DNA of 13,661 nt, from the NCBI GenBank assembly GCA_023263735.1, contig JALQUQ010000032.1, positions 1-13,661 on the forward strand, read 5' to 3'. The notes under the pieces were generated by a model, which did no database searches, was not told the origin of the DNA, and saw nothing but the letters and a program-made list of their open reading frames with translations. The translations under genes were made by a program, and so were the position numbers. Each line of letters begins with the position of its first letter. Positions within the stretch are counted from its first letter, which is position 1. Below are positions 8,201 to 13,661 of this stretch, one piece after another. The stretch comes from Paracoccaceae bacterium. Lineage in GTDB: Bacteria > Pseudomonadota > Alphaproteobacteria > Rhodobacterales > Rhodobacteraceae.

Positions 8201-10171
8201 CGGGTTGGCGGCACGCCCCGCGACGGGATCGTTTTTGGCACCACGGGCGACGATTTGATCGACGCGACCTATGTCGACCCGACCGATGGCGACTTGGTCG
8301 ATGCCAACGACGCGCTGATCCCCGGCGATGGTCCGAACGACGACCGCATTGTTGCGGGCGATGGCGACGATACCGTTTTGGCTGGCGCTGCCGATGACAC
8401 GATCTATGGCGGTGCGGGCGACGACGAGATCTTTGGCAACGACGGCGATGAAGAGGTTTATGGCGGCATCGGCGATGACACGATCATCACCGGCGATGGC
8501 CAAGACGTTGTTTATGGGGGCGAAGGCGCCGATCTGATCGATACGCGCGGCCCGTCTCCGCTCCCGGATATCGATTATCCGGGCCTCTATCCGGCCGATA
8601 CCGATCCGTTGAACGACATGGATACGGTCCGCGCCGGCGGGGGCAACGACACCGTCTTTACCGGGGACGATGCCGACTTGATCTCGGGCTTTGCCGGGGA
8701 TGACTATCTGGACGCAGGCTTTGACGATGACACCGTTTATGGCGGCTCGGGTCGCGATACGATCATCGGGTCCGAAGGGAATGACCAGATCGACGGCGGC
8801 CGCGGTGGCGACTTGATCTTTGGTGGGCTGGATCTGTCCTTCCCCGATGCGATCAACTTCCCCGACAGCTTTGACCTGCGCCCCGGCAACAACCAAGACA
8901 CGATCTTTGGGAACTTTGGCGACGACACCATCTATGGGATGGATGACGACGACAGCCTGAATGGCGGCGAAGGCAATGACCTGGTCTTTGGTGGGGTCGA
9001 CGACGACTTTATCGACGGCGGCGATGGTCATGACCGTCTGAACGGCGACGATGGCGACGATACGATCATCGGTGCCACGGGCCGCGATACGATCAGCGGC
9101 GGGGCGGGCAATGACAGCATCGAAGCCGGGCTGGACGACGATTCCGTCTCGGGTGGCGATGGCGATGACTCGATCCTGGGCGAAGGCGGCACGGACTCGC
9201 TCGTTGGCGATGCGGGTGATGATACGATCGACGGCGGTTCCGAAAATGACACCATCTTTGGCGGCACGGGGGCTGACTCTCTGATCGGTGGGTTCGGCGA
9301 CGACCTGATCAGCCTGAGCACGGACCGCACGCCGGATACCGATGCCGACGTGGCCTTTGGGGGCGCCGATCAGGACGTCTTTATCGGCACCGGCGCGGGT
9401 GACACTGTCTTTGGTGGCAGCGAGGGGGTCGATTTCGACATCCTTGATCTGGGCGGCGCAGGTCCGTTCCGCCTGATCAATGTGGTCACCGACAGCGACG
9501 GCAACGGGATCGACGGTACGGTCGAATTCCTTGACGGCCTTGGCAATGTCACCGGCACCGCCGATTTCGAAAACATCGAACGGGTGATCTGCTTTACCCC
9601 CGGCACGATGATCGCAACGCTGAAAGGGGAAATCCCGGTCGAGGCGCTGAAGGTCGGGGATCGCGTCATTACCCGCGACAACGGCATTCAGGAAATCCGC
9701 TGGTCGGGTCAGCGCAAGTTGGCTTGGCACGATCTGGCCGCCAATCCGCATCTGCGCCCGATCATGATCAAGGCGGGCAGCCTTGGGAATGGTCTGCCTG
9801 AACGGGATATGATGCTGTCGCCAAACCACCGCGTGTTGGTCGCCAACGACCGGACGTCGCTGTACTTTGACGAACATGAGGTGTTGGTCGCGGCCAAGCA
9901 TCTGGTGGGCGGTCAGGGCATCCAGCAGATCGACTCGGTCGGCACGACCTATCACCACTTCATGTTCGACCGCCACGAAGTGGTGCTGTCGAATGGCGCG
10001 TGGACCGAAAGCTTCCAACCCGGCGACTATTCGCTGAAAGGTCTGGGCAATGCCCAACGCAGCGAAATCTTTGAACTCTTCCCCGAGTTGAAGACCGAAG
10101 CGGGCGTTGACAGCTATCAGGCCGCCCGCAAGACATTGAAGCGTCACGAAGCGGCCTTGCTTGTGCGCTGA
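5201..10171 (+). CDS. Giant LamG / cadherin-like / RTX protein with C-terminal Hint domain
   Basis: A 1656-residue, very Asp- and Gly-rich protein. In order: a LamG/concanavalin-like beta region (about 1-219); module A (220-824), with two cadherin-like domains (NDSDPDGD, NDTDPDSD), an RTX block of GGxGxDxhx nonapeptides and a cap; module B (825-1463), with the same layout; and a Hint domain from C1464 (CFTPGT) with SPNH at H1543, FDRH at H1592, and a conserved tail (1601-1656). RTX repeats bind Ca2+ and usually mark type I secreted proteins; the Hint fold can cleave the peptide bond before its cysteine. I infer an exported, self-processing surface or matrix protein. There is no Sec signal peptide and no transporter gene nearby. 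C1464 is the only cysteine. The ligand is unknown. TTA, CTA and TCA codons are absent throughout. A terminator follows at 10216. Confidence 0.9.
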   Translation: MPVFAYYELNDPTTVLNDSAVANGDQNGVYINGAVSDGTQAVLDGDNDFVKIYPSPVFQLDRGTLQIEFTQDVDADTASPTTVLSRDSTGTTDGGFRIQVMPDGSIQITHESLAGTEVFTTGPGFMSPGDVINLSYSWDATGTGGFLDIQNVTQATSFSDVVPNTLTMDMGAENQPWFIGAGQSITPAGTFIDVNEHFDGKVEFFSLSDTVDNPSDNQDPIAEPDTATTDEDVAVDIPVLANDSDPDGDTLTVTGGTAPNGTVSVNPDGSLRYVPNLNFNGTDTITYTISDPSGATATSTVTVTVLPVNDAPVAVDDTASTAFGVPVTIPVLSNDTDPDSDPLSVFGTPTSADGTVVVNPDGTLTFTPNPGFAGVATIDYVVRDPAGLTDTGQVTVTVRPDTGTGPDGLVEGGSGDDLIDFNYTGDPEGDMIDHNDALLPGEAPQDDIVLAGGGNDTVISLEGDDEITAGAGNDQVYAGVGNDFATGDGGDDVLEGGLGDDSLFGGADNDTVIGGEGDDSVVGGLGDDVVDGGVGDDTLDGLDGDDTLLGDDGADSATGGGGNDFIDTRADVTPGSPDRAFPGLYAADADPLNDRDTVFGGDGADTILTGDDQDVITAGGGADVIDAGVDDDSVTANDGDDTVTAGEGNDTVTGDLGDDLIFGGTRDDLIDPTHLTDDVDPDADNNRDLLAGGAGNDTIYGGDDDDTLSGGLDDDYLDGGIDEDEITGDAGNDTIIGGQGADTLTGGADRDVFIGATAGDVIDGSGTGDDFDTLDLRGVGPIRVTFDPLDAENGTIEFLDGGGATIGTATFVEIENVILPSGEGPTANPDVISVPEQSDTAIPVLLNDTDPDGQPLEVIAAHAEHGDVTINTDGTITYSPITDYVGPDTITYTITDPDGNTSTSTVAVTVTPVNDAPDAQPDYAQTPIGVPVDIPVLDNDSDPDGDPLSISGIPTTTVGTVDVNPDGTLRFTPPPGFDGTATITYDVTDGTDTVTTTVTVRVGGTPRDGIVFGTTGDDLIDATYVDPTDGDLVDANDALIPGDGPNDDRIVAGDGDDTVLAGAADDTIYGGAGDDEIFGNDGDEEVYGGIGDDTIITGDGQDVVYGGEGADLIDTRGPSPLPDIDYPGLYPADTDPLNDMDTVRAGGGNDTVFTGDDADLISGFAGDDYLDAGFDDDTVYGGSGRDTIIGSEGNDQIDGGRGGDLIFGGLDLSFPDAINFPDSFDLRPGNNQDTIFGNFGDDTIYGMDDDDSLNGGEGNDLVFGGVDDDFIDGGDGHDRLNGDDGDDTIIGATGRDTISGGAGNDSIEAGLDDDSVSGGDGDDSILGEGGTDSLVGDAGDDTIDGGSENDTIFGGTGADSLIGGFGDDLISLSTDRTPDTDADVAFGGADQDVFIGTGAGDTVFGGSEGVDFDILDLGGAGPFRLINVVTDSDGNGIDGTVEFLDGLGNVTGTADFENIERVICFTPGTMIATLKGEIPVEALKVGDRVITRDNGIQEIRWSGQRKLAWHDLAANPHLRPIMIKAGSLGNGLPERDMMLSPNHRVLVANDRTSLYFDEHEVLVAAKHLVGGQGIQQIDSVGTTYHHFMFDRHEVVLSNGAWTESFQPGDYSLKGLGNAQRSEIFELFPELKTEAGVDSYQAARKTLKRHEAALLVR
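5858..7672 (+). repeat. Module A of a tandem in-gene duplication (cadherin-like x2, RTX block, cap; no Hint)
   Basis: This 605-residue unit begins PIAEPD and ends at ENVILPSGEG. It matches module B in domain order, in the cadherin-like sequence (both contain PVNDAP between the two domains), in the DDLID...NDAL lead-in to the RTX block, in an inner spacer with PGLY.ADADPLND, and in the ENGT.EFLDG cap. Where module B continues into the Hint cysteine (VICFTPGT), this copy reads VILPSGEG and goes straight into the next cadherin-like domain. Confidence 0.8.
7673..9589 (+). repeat. Module B of the tandem in-gene duplication, ending at the Hint domain
   Basis: The 639-residue unit begins PTANPD and repeats the plan of module A: two cadherin-like domains, the lead-in DDLIDATYVDPTDGDLVDAN, an RTX block with the spacer PGLYPADTDPLND, and the cap with GTVEFLDG. 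It ends at NIERVI, directly before the Hint cysteine codon at 9590. The difference in length from module A lies mainly in extra RTX repeats. Confidence 0.8.
9590..10168 (+). other. Hint (Hedgehog/intein) domain and tail of the first large protein
   Basis: Residues 1464-1656. The nucleophile C1464 opens CFTPGTMIATLKGEIPVEAL, the A-block of Hint folds. H1543 in LSPNHRV is the block-B-type histidine, and FDRHE (H1592) lies near the end of the fold. A 56-residue tail begins WTESFQPGD. The intein-type C-terminal His-Asn and a following Ser/Thr/Cys are not seen, so N-side cleavage is more likely than full splicing. Confidence 0.8.
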
Positions 10172-10215
10172 TCCGACTTATGCAGCTGAAGCCCGTCACT
10201 TTGCGGGTTTCTGGG

Positions 10216-10243
10216 AACAGGGGCCTTTGCGGGCCCCTGTTTT
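10216..10243 (+). terminator. Rho-independent terminator after the first Hint-RTX gene
   Basis: ACAGGGGCC (10217-10225) pairs perfectly with GGCCCCTGT (10232-10240) around a 6-base loop, extended by an A-T pair at 10216/10241, and is followed by TTTCATTTT. A weaker CCCG/CGGG hairpin with TTT lies just upstream (10192-10210). This separates transcription of the two large genes. Confidence 0.85.
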
Positions 10244-10317
10244 CATTTTGCGCCAAATTGTCCGAGTCTTTCGGGTGACAGTTCCGAAATGGCTGTGGCC
10301 CGTTTAGGGTTTCGCCA

Positions 10318-10337
10318 CAATTCTGCCCAATTCTGCC
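10318..10337 (+). repeat. Perfect tandem 10-bp direct repeat upstream of the second Hint-RTX gene
   Basis: CAATTCTGCC occurs twice head to tail (10318-10327 and 10328-10337), about 60 bases before ATG 10399. The 10-bp period is one helical turn, which fits a tandem protein-binding site, but the function is unknown. Confidence 0.45.
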
Positions 10338-10346
10338 GTAGTGGTG

Positions 10347-10375
10347 ACCGAAACAATCGGTACCGAAAAAGGTAC
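10347..10375 (+). promoter_or_regulatory. Two adjoining small hairpins in the 5' region of the second Hint-RTX gene
   Basis: ACCGA-AACAA-TCGGT (10347-10361) is followed with a two-base overlap by GTACC-GAAAAA-GGTAC (10360-10375). They end 23 bases before ATG 10399. They could be a structured leader or an operator; no clear promoter boxes were found. Confidence 0.35.
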
Positions 10376-10398
10376 TTACGGCTGATCGGGCAGGCCAA

Positions 10399-13101
10399 AT
10401 GGCGACAATATCGGGCAACAATTCAAACAATACGCTGAACGGCACCTCGGGTGGCGATGACATCTATGGCAATGGTGGCAACGATACCATCAACGCCGGC
10501 AGCGGCACCGATACCGTCTATGGTGGCTCGGGCACCGACCGCCTGTTTGGTCAAGACGGCAATGACTCGCTTTTTGGGGACAGCGGCAGCGACTTTCTGT
10601 TTGGCGGCAATGACAATGACATCCTGTTCGGCGGAACGGGCAACGACAGCCTGTCGGGCGATGCGGGCAATGATACGCTGGTCGGCGGCACCGGGGCCGA
10701 TACCCTGGTGGGGGGCGACGGGATCGACTGGGTCGACTATTCGGCGGAAACCTCGGGCGTCACGGTCAACCTGACCACCGGCACGGCAACCGATGGCGGC
10801 GGGTCAACCGATACGATTTCGCAGGTCGAAAACATTCTGGGTTCGGCCTTTGCCGACAGCCTGACCGGTTCGTCCGACGCGAATGAAATCGTGGCCGGCG
10901 TGGGGGATGATACGGTCCTCGCCGGGGCCGGGGATGACACGGTCTATGGTGGGGTCGGCAACGATTCAATCGACGGGGGCGACGGGGCCGACAGCATCGT
11001 TGCGGGCAGCGATACCCCTGCCACCCAATCGCTCGATTTCAACTGGAACCTTGCGGGCGCGGATGGGCAAAGCGTTGCGGGGGGCGTGGTTCAAGATACC
11101 GGCGGGATTCAGGTCACCGCCACAATGACGAACGACGGCAATGCCACCACATTTGCCGTCGAAAGCACCTCGTCCGGTTATGTCGCGCCGGGGGAAAGCT
11201 TTAATGCCCTGTCCAACCTGCATGTCGGGGGCACCGGGGCCGGAAACACCGCGACGGTCGCCCTTGATTTCGCCGCGACATCCGGCTCCCCCTATGAGGA
11301 TGAGGTGCTGAATGCCTCATTCCGGATCGATGACATCGACCAGGGGGGCACCAACTGGCAGGATATTCTGACCATCCGCGCCTATGATGCGGCCGGGAAT
11401 GAGGTGCCTGTTACCTTTACCATGGCGGGAAACGATACCGTTTCCGGCAATACGATCACGGCGGGCAACACCTCTGACACCACCAACAGTGCTGCCGGTT
11501 CGGCGCTGATTCAGGTTGCGGGCCCCGTTGCCCGCATCGTCATCGATTACGACAACACCTATACCAGCGGGCAGTTGATCTTTGTCTCTGACGTGCATTT
11601 TGATGCTGTCTACAAAGACAATGATCTGGTTGACGGCGGTCTTGGCAATGACACGATCGAGGGCGGCTATGGTCAGGACACGCTGTATGGCGGCGATGGC
11701 GATGACAGTCTGTTCGGCGGCGTCGGCAACGACAGCCTGTTTGGCGGCACCGGGATGGACAGCCTGTTCGGGGGCACCGGCAAGGACACGCTGGATGGTG
11801 GCGATGATGCCGACAGCATCGAGGCGGGCGATGGCGCCGACCTTGTCTATGGCGGTGCCGGCGATGACACCATCAACTTCGGCAACGGCGATGACACGGT
11901 TTATGGCGGCGATGGCAACGATCTGATCGATGATCTGCCCGGCACCATGTTGTCGGGAACCAATCTCGTTTACGGCGGTGCCGGGAATGACACGGTCTGG
12001 ACGGGGGACGGCAATGACACCGTCTATGGCGGCGATGGCAATGACGTGCTGTGGGGCGAGGGGGACAATGACCAGCTTTTTGGTGGTCTGGGCGATGACA
12101 CCCTTTTTGGCGGCGATGGCGACGATACGCTGTCGGGCGACGACGGTCTTGACGTTCTTTACGGTGGCGCGGGCGATGACAGCCTGTCGGGCGGCGCGGG
12201 GAATGACGTTCTTTACGGCGGCGAAGGGAACAATACGCTGGACGGCGGTGCCGGCAGTGACACGCTTTACGGGGGCAGCGGCGCTGATCTGCTGATTGGC
12301 GGCGCGGACCGCGACACCATTTTCGGCGACATCGGCGATACGGTTGACGGTGGCGGCTCTGGCGATGACCAAGACTTTCTGGACCTGAGCGCTTGGGGCA
12401 GGGCCAACACCAACATCATCTATGACCCAAGCAACCACGAAAACGGCACGGTCCAATTCCTTGACTCGAATGGGGCCGTGATTGGCACGCTGACCTTTAC
12501 CGATATCGAAAAGGTCATCCCCTGCTTTACCCCCGGGGTCAAAGTCATGACCGCTTCGGGCCCGCGGCGGGTGGAAACGCTGATCCCGGGCGATCTGGTG
12601 ATGACGCGCGATCACGGTTTGCAGCCCCTGCGCTGGATCGGTAAACGCGATCTGGCCTTTGTCGATCTTTTGGTGCGCCCGCATCTGCGCCCGATTCATA
12701 TCCGCAAAGGCGCGCTCGGCCACAATCTGCCGCAACGCGACATGATGGTGTCTCCGCAGCACCGCATGCTGATTGAGGGCGAAGCGACCGAAATGCTGTT
12801 TGGTGAGACTGAGGTGTTGGTTGCAGCGGCGCATCTGGATGGGATGCACGGGATAGAACAGCGCCTGACCAAGGGCATCACCTATGTGCATATCATGTTC
12901 GACCGGCACGAAATCGTCAGGGCCGAAGGGTGCTGGACCGAAAGCTTTCAACCCGGCGATCTGACGTTGTCGGGCATGGAGTCCCTGCAACGCCAAGAAG
13001 TGTTGACCCTGTTCCCGGAATTGGCGGTTGAGGGGGGCGCTTATACCTCGGCCCGCCCAACGCTCAAGGCGCATGAGGTCAAGGTGCTGATCGGCGCCTA
13101 A
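10399..13101 (+). CDS. RTX protein with beta-rich insert and C-terminal Hint domain
   Basis: A 900-residue acidic protein, paralogous to the large gene upstream at its C-terminal third. It opens directly in RTX repeats (GGNDTINAG and similar, about 10-205). These include the common RTX-associated stretch WVDYSAETSGVTVNL (111-125), leading to a VENILGSAFADSLTG element. A beta-rich, non-RTX insert follows (about 211-405), then a second RTX block (about 407-650), the ENGTVQFLD cap, and a Hint domain from C709 (CFTPGV) with H788 in SPQH, H837 in FDRH, and tail WTESFQPGD. Spacings C-H-H-W equal those of the first protein. Cysteines are C709 and C845 only. Probably a Ca2+-binding, type I-exported, self-processing surface or matrix protein; this is inferred. 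ATG 10399 has a weak site (CAGG, four bases away). It has no LamG or cadherin-like domains. It ends four bases from a convergent gene. Confidence 0.9.
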   Translation: MATISGNNSNNTLNGTSGGDDIYGNGGNDTINAGSGTDTVYGGSGTDRLFGQDGNDSLFGDSGSDFLFGGNDNDILFGGTGNDSLSGDAGNDTLVGGTGADTLVGGDGIDWVDYSAETSGVTVNLTTGTATDGGGSTDTISQVENILGSAFADSLTGSSDANEIVAGVGDDTVLAGAGDDTVYGGVGNDSIDGGDGADSIVAGSDTPATQSLDFNWNLAGADGQSVAGGVVQDTGGIQVTATMTNDGNATTFAVESTSSGYVAPGESFNALSNLHVGGTGAGNTATVALDFAATSGSPYEDEVLNASFRIDDIDQGGTNWQDILTIRAYDAAGNEVPVTFTMAGNDTVSGNTITAGNTSDTTNSAAGSALIQVAGPVARIVIDYDNTYTSGQLIFVSDVHFDAVYKDNDLVDGGLGNDTIEGGYGQDTLYGGDGDDSLFGGVGNDSLFGGTGMDSLFGGTGKDTLDGGDDADSIEAGDGADLVYGGAGDDTINFGNGDDTVYGGDGNDLIDDLPGTMLSGTNLVYGGAGNDTVWTGDGNDTVYGGDGNDVLWGEGDNDQLFGGLGDDTLFGGDGDDTLSGDDGLDVLYGGAGDDSLSGGAGNDVLYGGEGNNTLDGGAGSDTLYGGSGADLLIGGADRDTIFGDIGDTVDGGGSGDDQDFLDLSAWGRANTNIIYDPSNHENGTVQFLDSNGAVIGTLTFTDIEKVIPCFTPGVKVMTASGPRRVETLIPGDLVMTRDHGLQPLRWIGKRDLAFVDLLVRPHLRPIHIRKGALGHNLPQRDMMVSPQHRMLIEGEATEMLFGETEVLVAAAHLDGMHGIEQRLTKGITYVHIMFDRHEIVRAEGCWTESFQPGDLTLSGMESLQRQEVLTLFPELAVEGGAYTSARPTLKAHEVKVLIGA
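11029..11611 (+). other. Beta-rich non-RTX insert domain in the second Hint-RTX protein
   Basis: Residues 211-405 interrupt the RTX repeats. The stretch is rich in Thr, Val and Ala in alternating strand-like patterns, such as GGIQVTATMTNDG and ARIVIDYDNTYTSGQLIF, and ends DVHFDAVYKDN just before RTX repeats resume. It resembles a jelly-roll or carbohydrate-binding-type beta sandwich, but I cannot assign a family. Confidence 0.5.
12523..13098 (+). other. Hint domain and tail of the second large protein
   Basis: Residues 709-900. The sequence starts at C709 (CFTPGVKVMTASG) and shares PHLRPI, RDMM, the SP.H histidine (H788), TEVLVAA and FDRHE (H837) with the upstream paralogue. The tail WTESFQPGD...LFPEL...HE spans 846-900. 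The extra C845, directly before the tail tryptophan, is alanine in the paralogue. Confidence 0.8.
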
Positions 13102-13105
13102 GTCA

Positions 13106-13661
13106 TCAGGCCGGGCGACCGCGTTTCGCCCGCCAGTCGGCCCAAGCCTCGGGTGTGTCAAGATCGGTCACAGCGCGCAATCCGGGCAGGGCGATGGCCC
13201 GGATTTTGCCCGAATGCGCCGCCAGCACCGCCCTTGCGCCGATATCGCCGTCAACCGCCAGCAAATCTTGGCGCGCCCAAGCCGGAAACAGAACCGGGTG
13301 CCCGGGTTGCCCGAATTCGGTGGTCGCGCGCAAAATCAATTCGGGCGTTTCCGACTGGGCGCGCAGGATCGCCAGCAGATCATCGGTGCCAATCTCGGGC
13401 AGATCGGCCAGAAACAGCAAAATCGGGCAGTCTGGGGGAATGGCGGCCACCCCCAATTTCAGGCTTTCGGCCATGCCCCGTTCCGGATGGGCAACCCGCA
13501 CGAGGGACACCGGCAGGCCCTGTAACGCCGCGTCGCGGGGGCCGGGCGTGGCCGGAAGGGTGACCCAGACCTTGGCCCCCGTGTTCTGTGCCGCCATGAC
13601 CGACCGGCGCAACAGGGGAATGCCCTCGATCGGTTGCATCAATTTGTCCAAGCCTCGCATC
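13106..13661 (-). CDS. MobA/MocA-like nucleotidyltransferase, N-terminus cut by the window edge
   Basis: About 184 residues of a cytoplasmic NTP-transferase-fold protein related to molybdenum cofactor cytidylyl- or guanylyltransferases. Visible family features are MRGLDKL, corresponding to the end of the nucleotide-binding LAAGxSxRM-G-DKL loop, and FLADLPEI with the metal-binding Asp. GQPGHPVLFP and the later DGDIGARAV element are also present. The methionine at 13660-13658 is almost certainly internal, because the Gly-rich loop that normally precedes it lies beyond the window; the true start is therefore outside. Family members attach CMP or GMP to molybdopterin, but the specificity and a role in Mo-enzyme maturation (as in xanthine or CO dehydrogenase clusters) cannot be decided here. 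The gene is convergent with the second Hint-RTX gene, with four bases between stops. Confidence 0.85.
   Translation of the reverse strand, partial: MRGLDKLMQPIEGIPLLRRSVMAAQNTGAKVWVTLPATPGPRDAALQGLPVSLVRVAHPERGMAESLKLGVAAIPPDCPILLFLADLPEIGTDDLLAILRAQSETPELILRATTEFGQPGHPVLFPAWARQDLLAVDGDIGARAVLAAHSGKIRAIALPGLRAVTDLDTPEAWADWRAKRGRPA

Noticed and set aside
6424..9310. Regular short DNA repeats resembling a repeat array
   Set aside because: The periodicity is 27 bases, in frame with GGxGxDxhx nonapeptides, and varies at third positions. It is coding repeat, not CRISPR, which would have identical repeats and unrelated spacers.
5123..10147. A 1674-codon open frame antisense to the first large gene
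   Set aside because: It is exactly codon-aligned with the sense gene and exists because TTA, CTA and TCA are unused there. Its product is a monotonous V/I/A/D-R pattern that is the reverse image of GDDT-type repeats, with no ribosome site or recognisable domain.
11317..13161. A 614-codon open frame antisense to the second large gene
   Set aside because: Same codon-aligned shadow of RTX repeats and Hint; repetitive translation with no family features.

Overview
The window looks like chromosomal DNA of a high-GC alphaproteobacterium, most likely a marine or roseobacter-type member of the Rhodobacteraceae. This is an inference from gene content, not a database result. The pointers are an A-type Fe-S carrier divergent from a dGTPase-like gene, a DsbB/YqaA pair, a class II tRNA-Leu, and two acidic RTX proteins ending in a Hint (Hedgehog/intein-type) domain of the kind common in that family.

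Left part (1-4320) is housekeeping. It holds the 3' end of an unrecognised gene that may be frame-shifted, a drug/metabolite-type (EamA) transporter closed by a hairpin terminator, and a HesB/IscA-type Fe-S carrier (erpA-like) on the minus strand. Divergent from that carrier is a dGTPase-like gene (dgt). Convergent to dgt is a minus-strand pair, a YqaA/DedA-type membrane protein followed by dsbB, with stop and start codons overlapping by one base. A tRNA-Leu(CAA) with encoded CCA follows.

Middle part (4321-5200) is about 880 bases with no convincing gene. By hand count it is near 50% GC, against roughly 60-67% in the coding regions, and it contains hairpins and one near-palindrome. It leads into the first large gene.

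Right part (5201-13101) is the accessory core. The first gene (1656 aa) has a LamG-like N-terminus, two tandem copies of a 605-639 residue module (two cadherin-like domains, an RTX block and a roughly 60-residue cap), and a C-terminal Hint domain. Its only cysteine is the predicted Hint nucleophile. The second gene (900 aa) has two RTX blocks split by a beta-rich insert, the same cap, and a Hint domain in which the spacings between catalytic and conserved residues match the first exactly. Both are probably exported, Ca2+-binding surface or matrix proteins that may self-process at the Hint cysteine. No type I secretion transporter lies in the window, so export machinery must be elsewhere. A terminator and a repeat- and hairpin-rich 5' region separate the two genes, so they are probably independently transcribed paralogues.

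The window ends inside a minus-strand MobA/MocA-like nucleotidyltransferase gene, convergent with the second Hint protein gene and only four bases from it.
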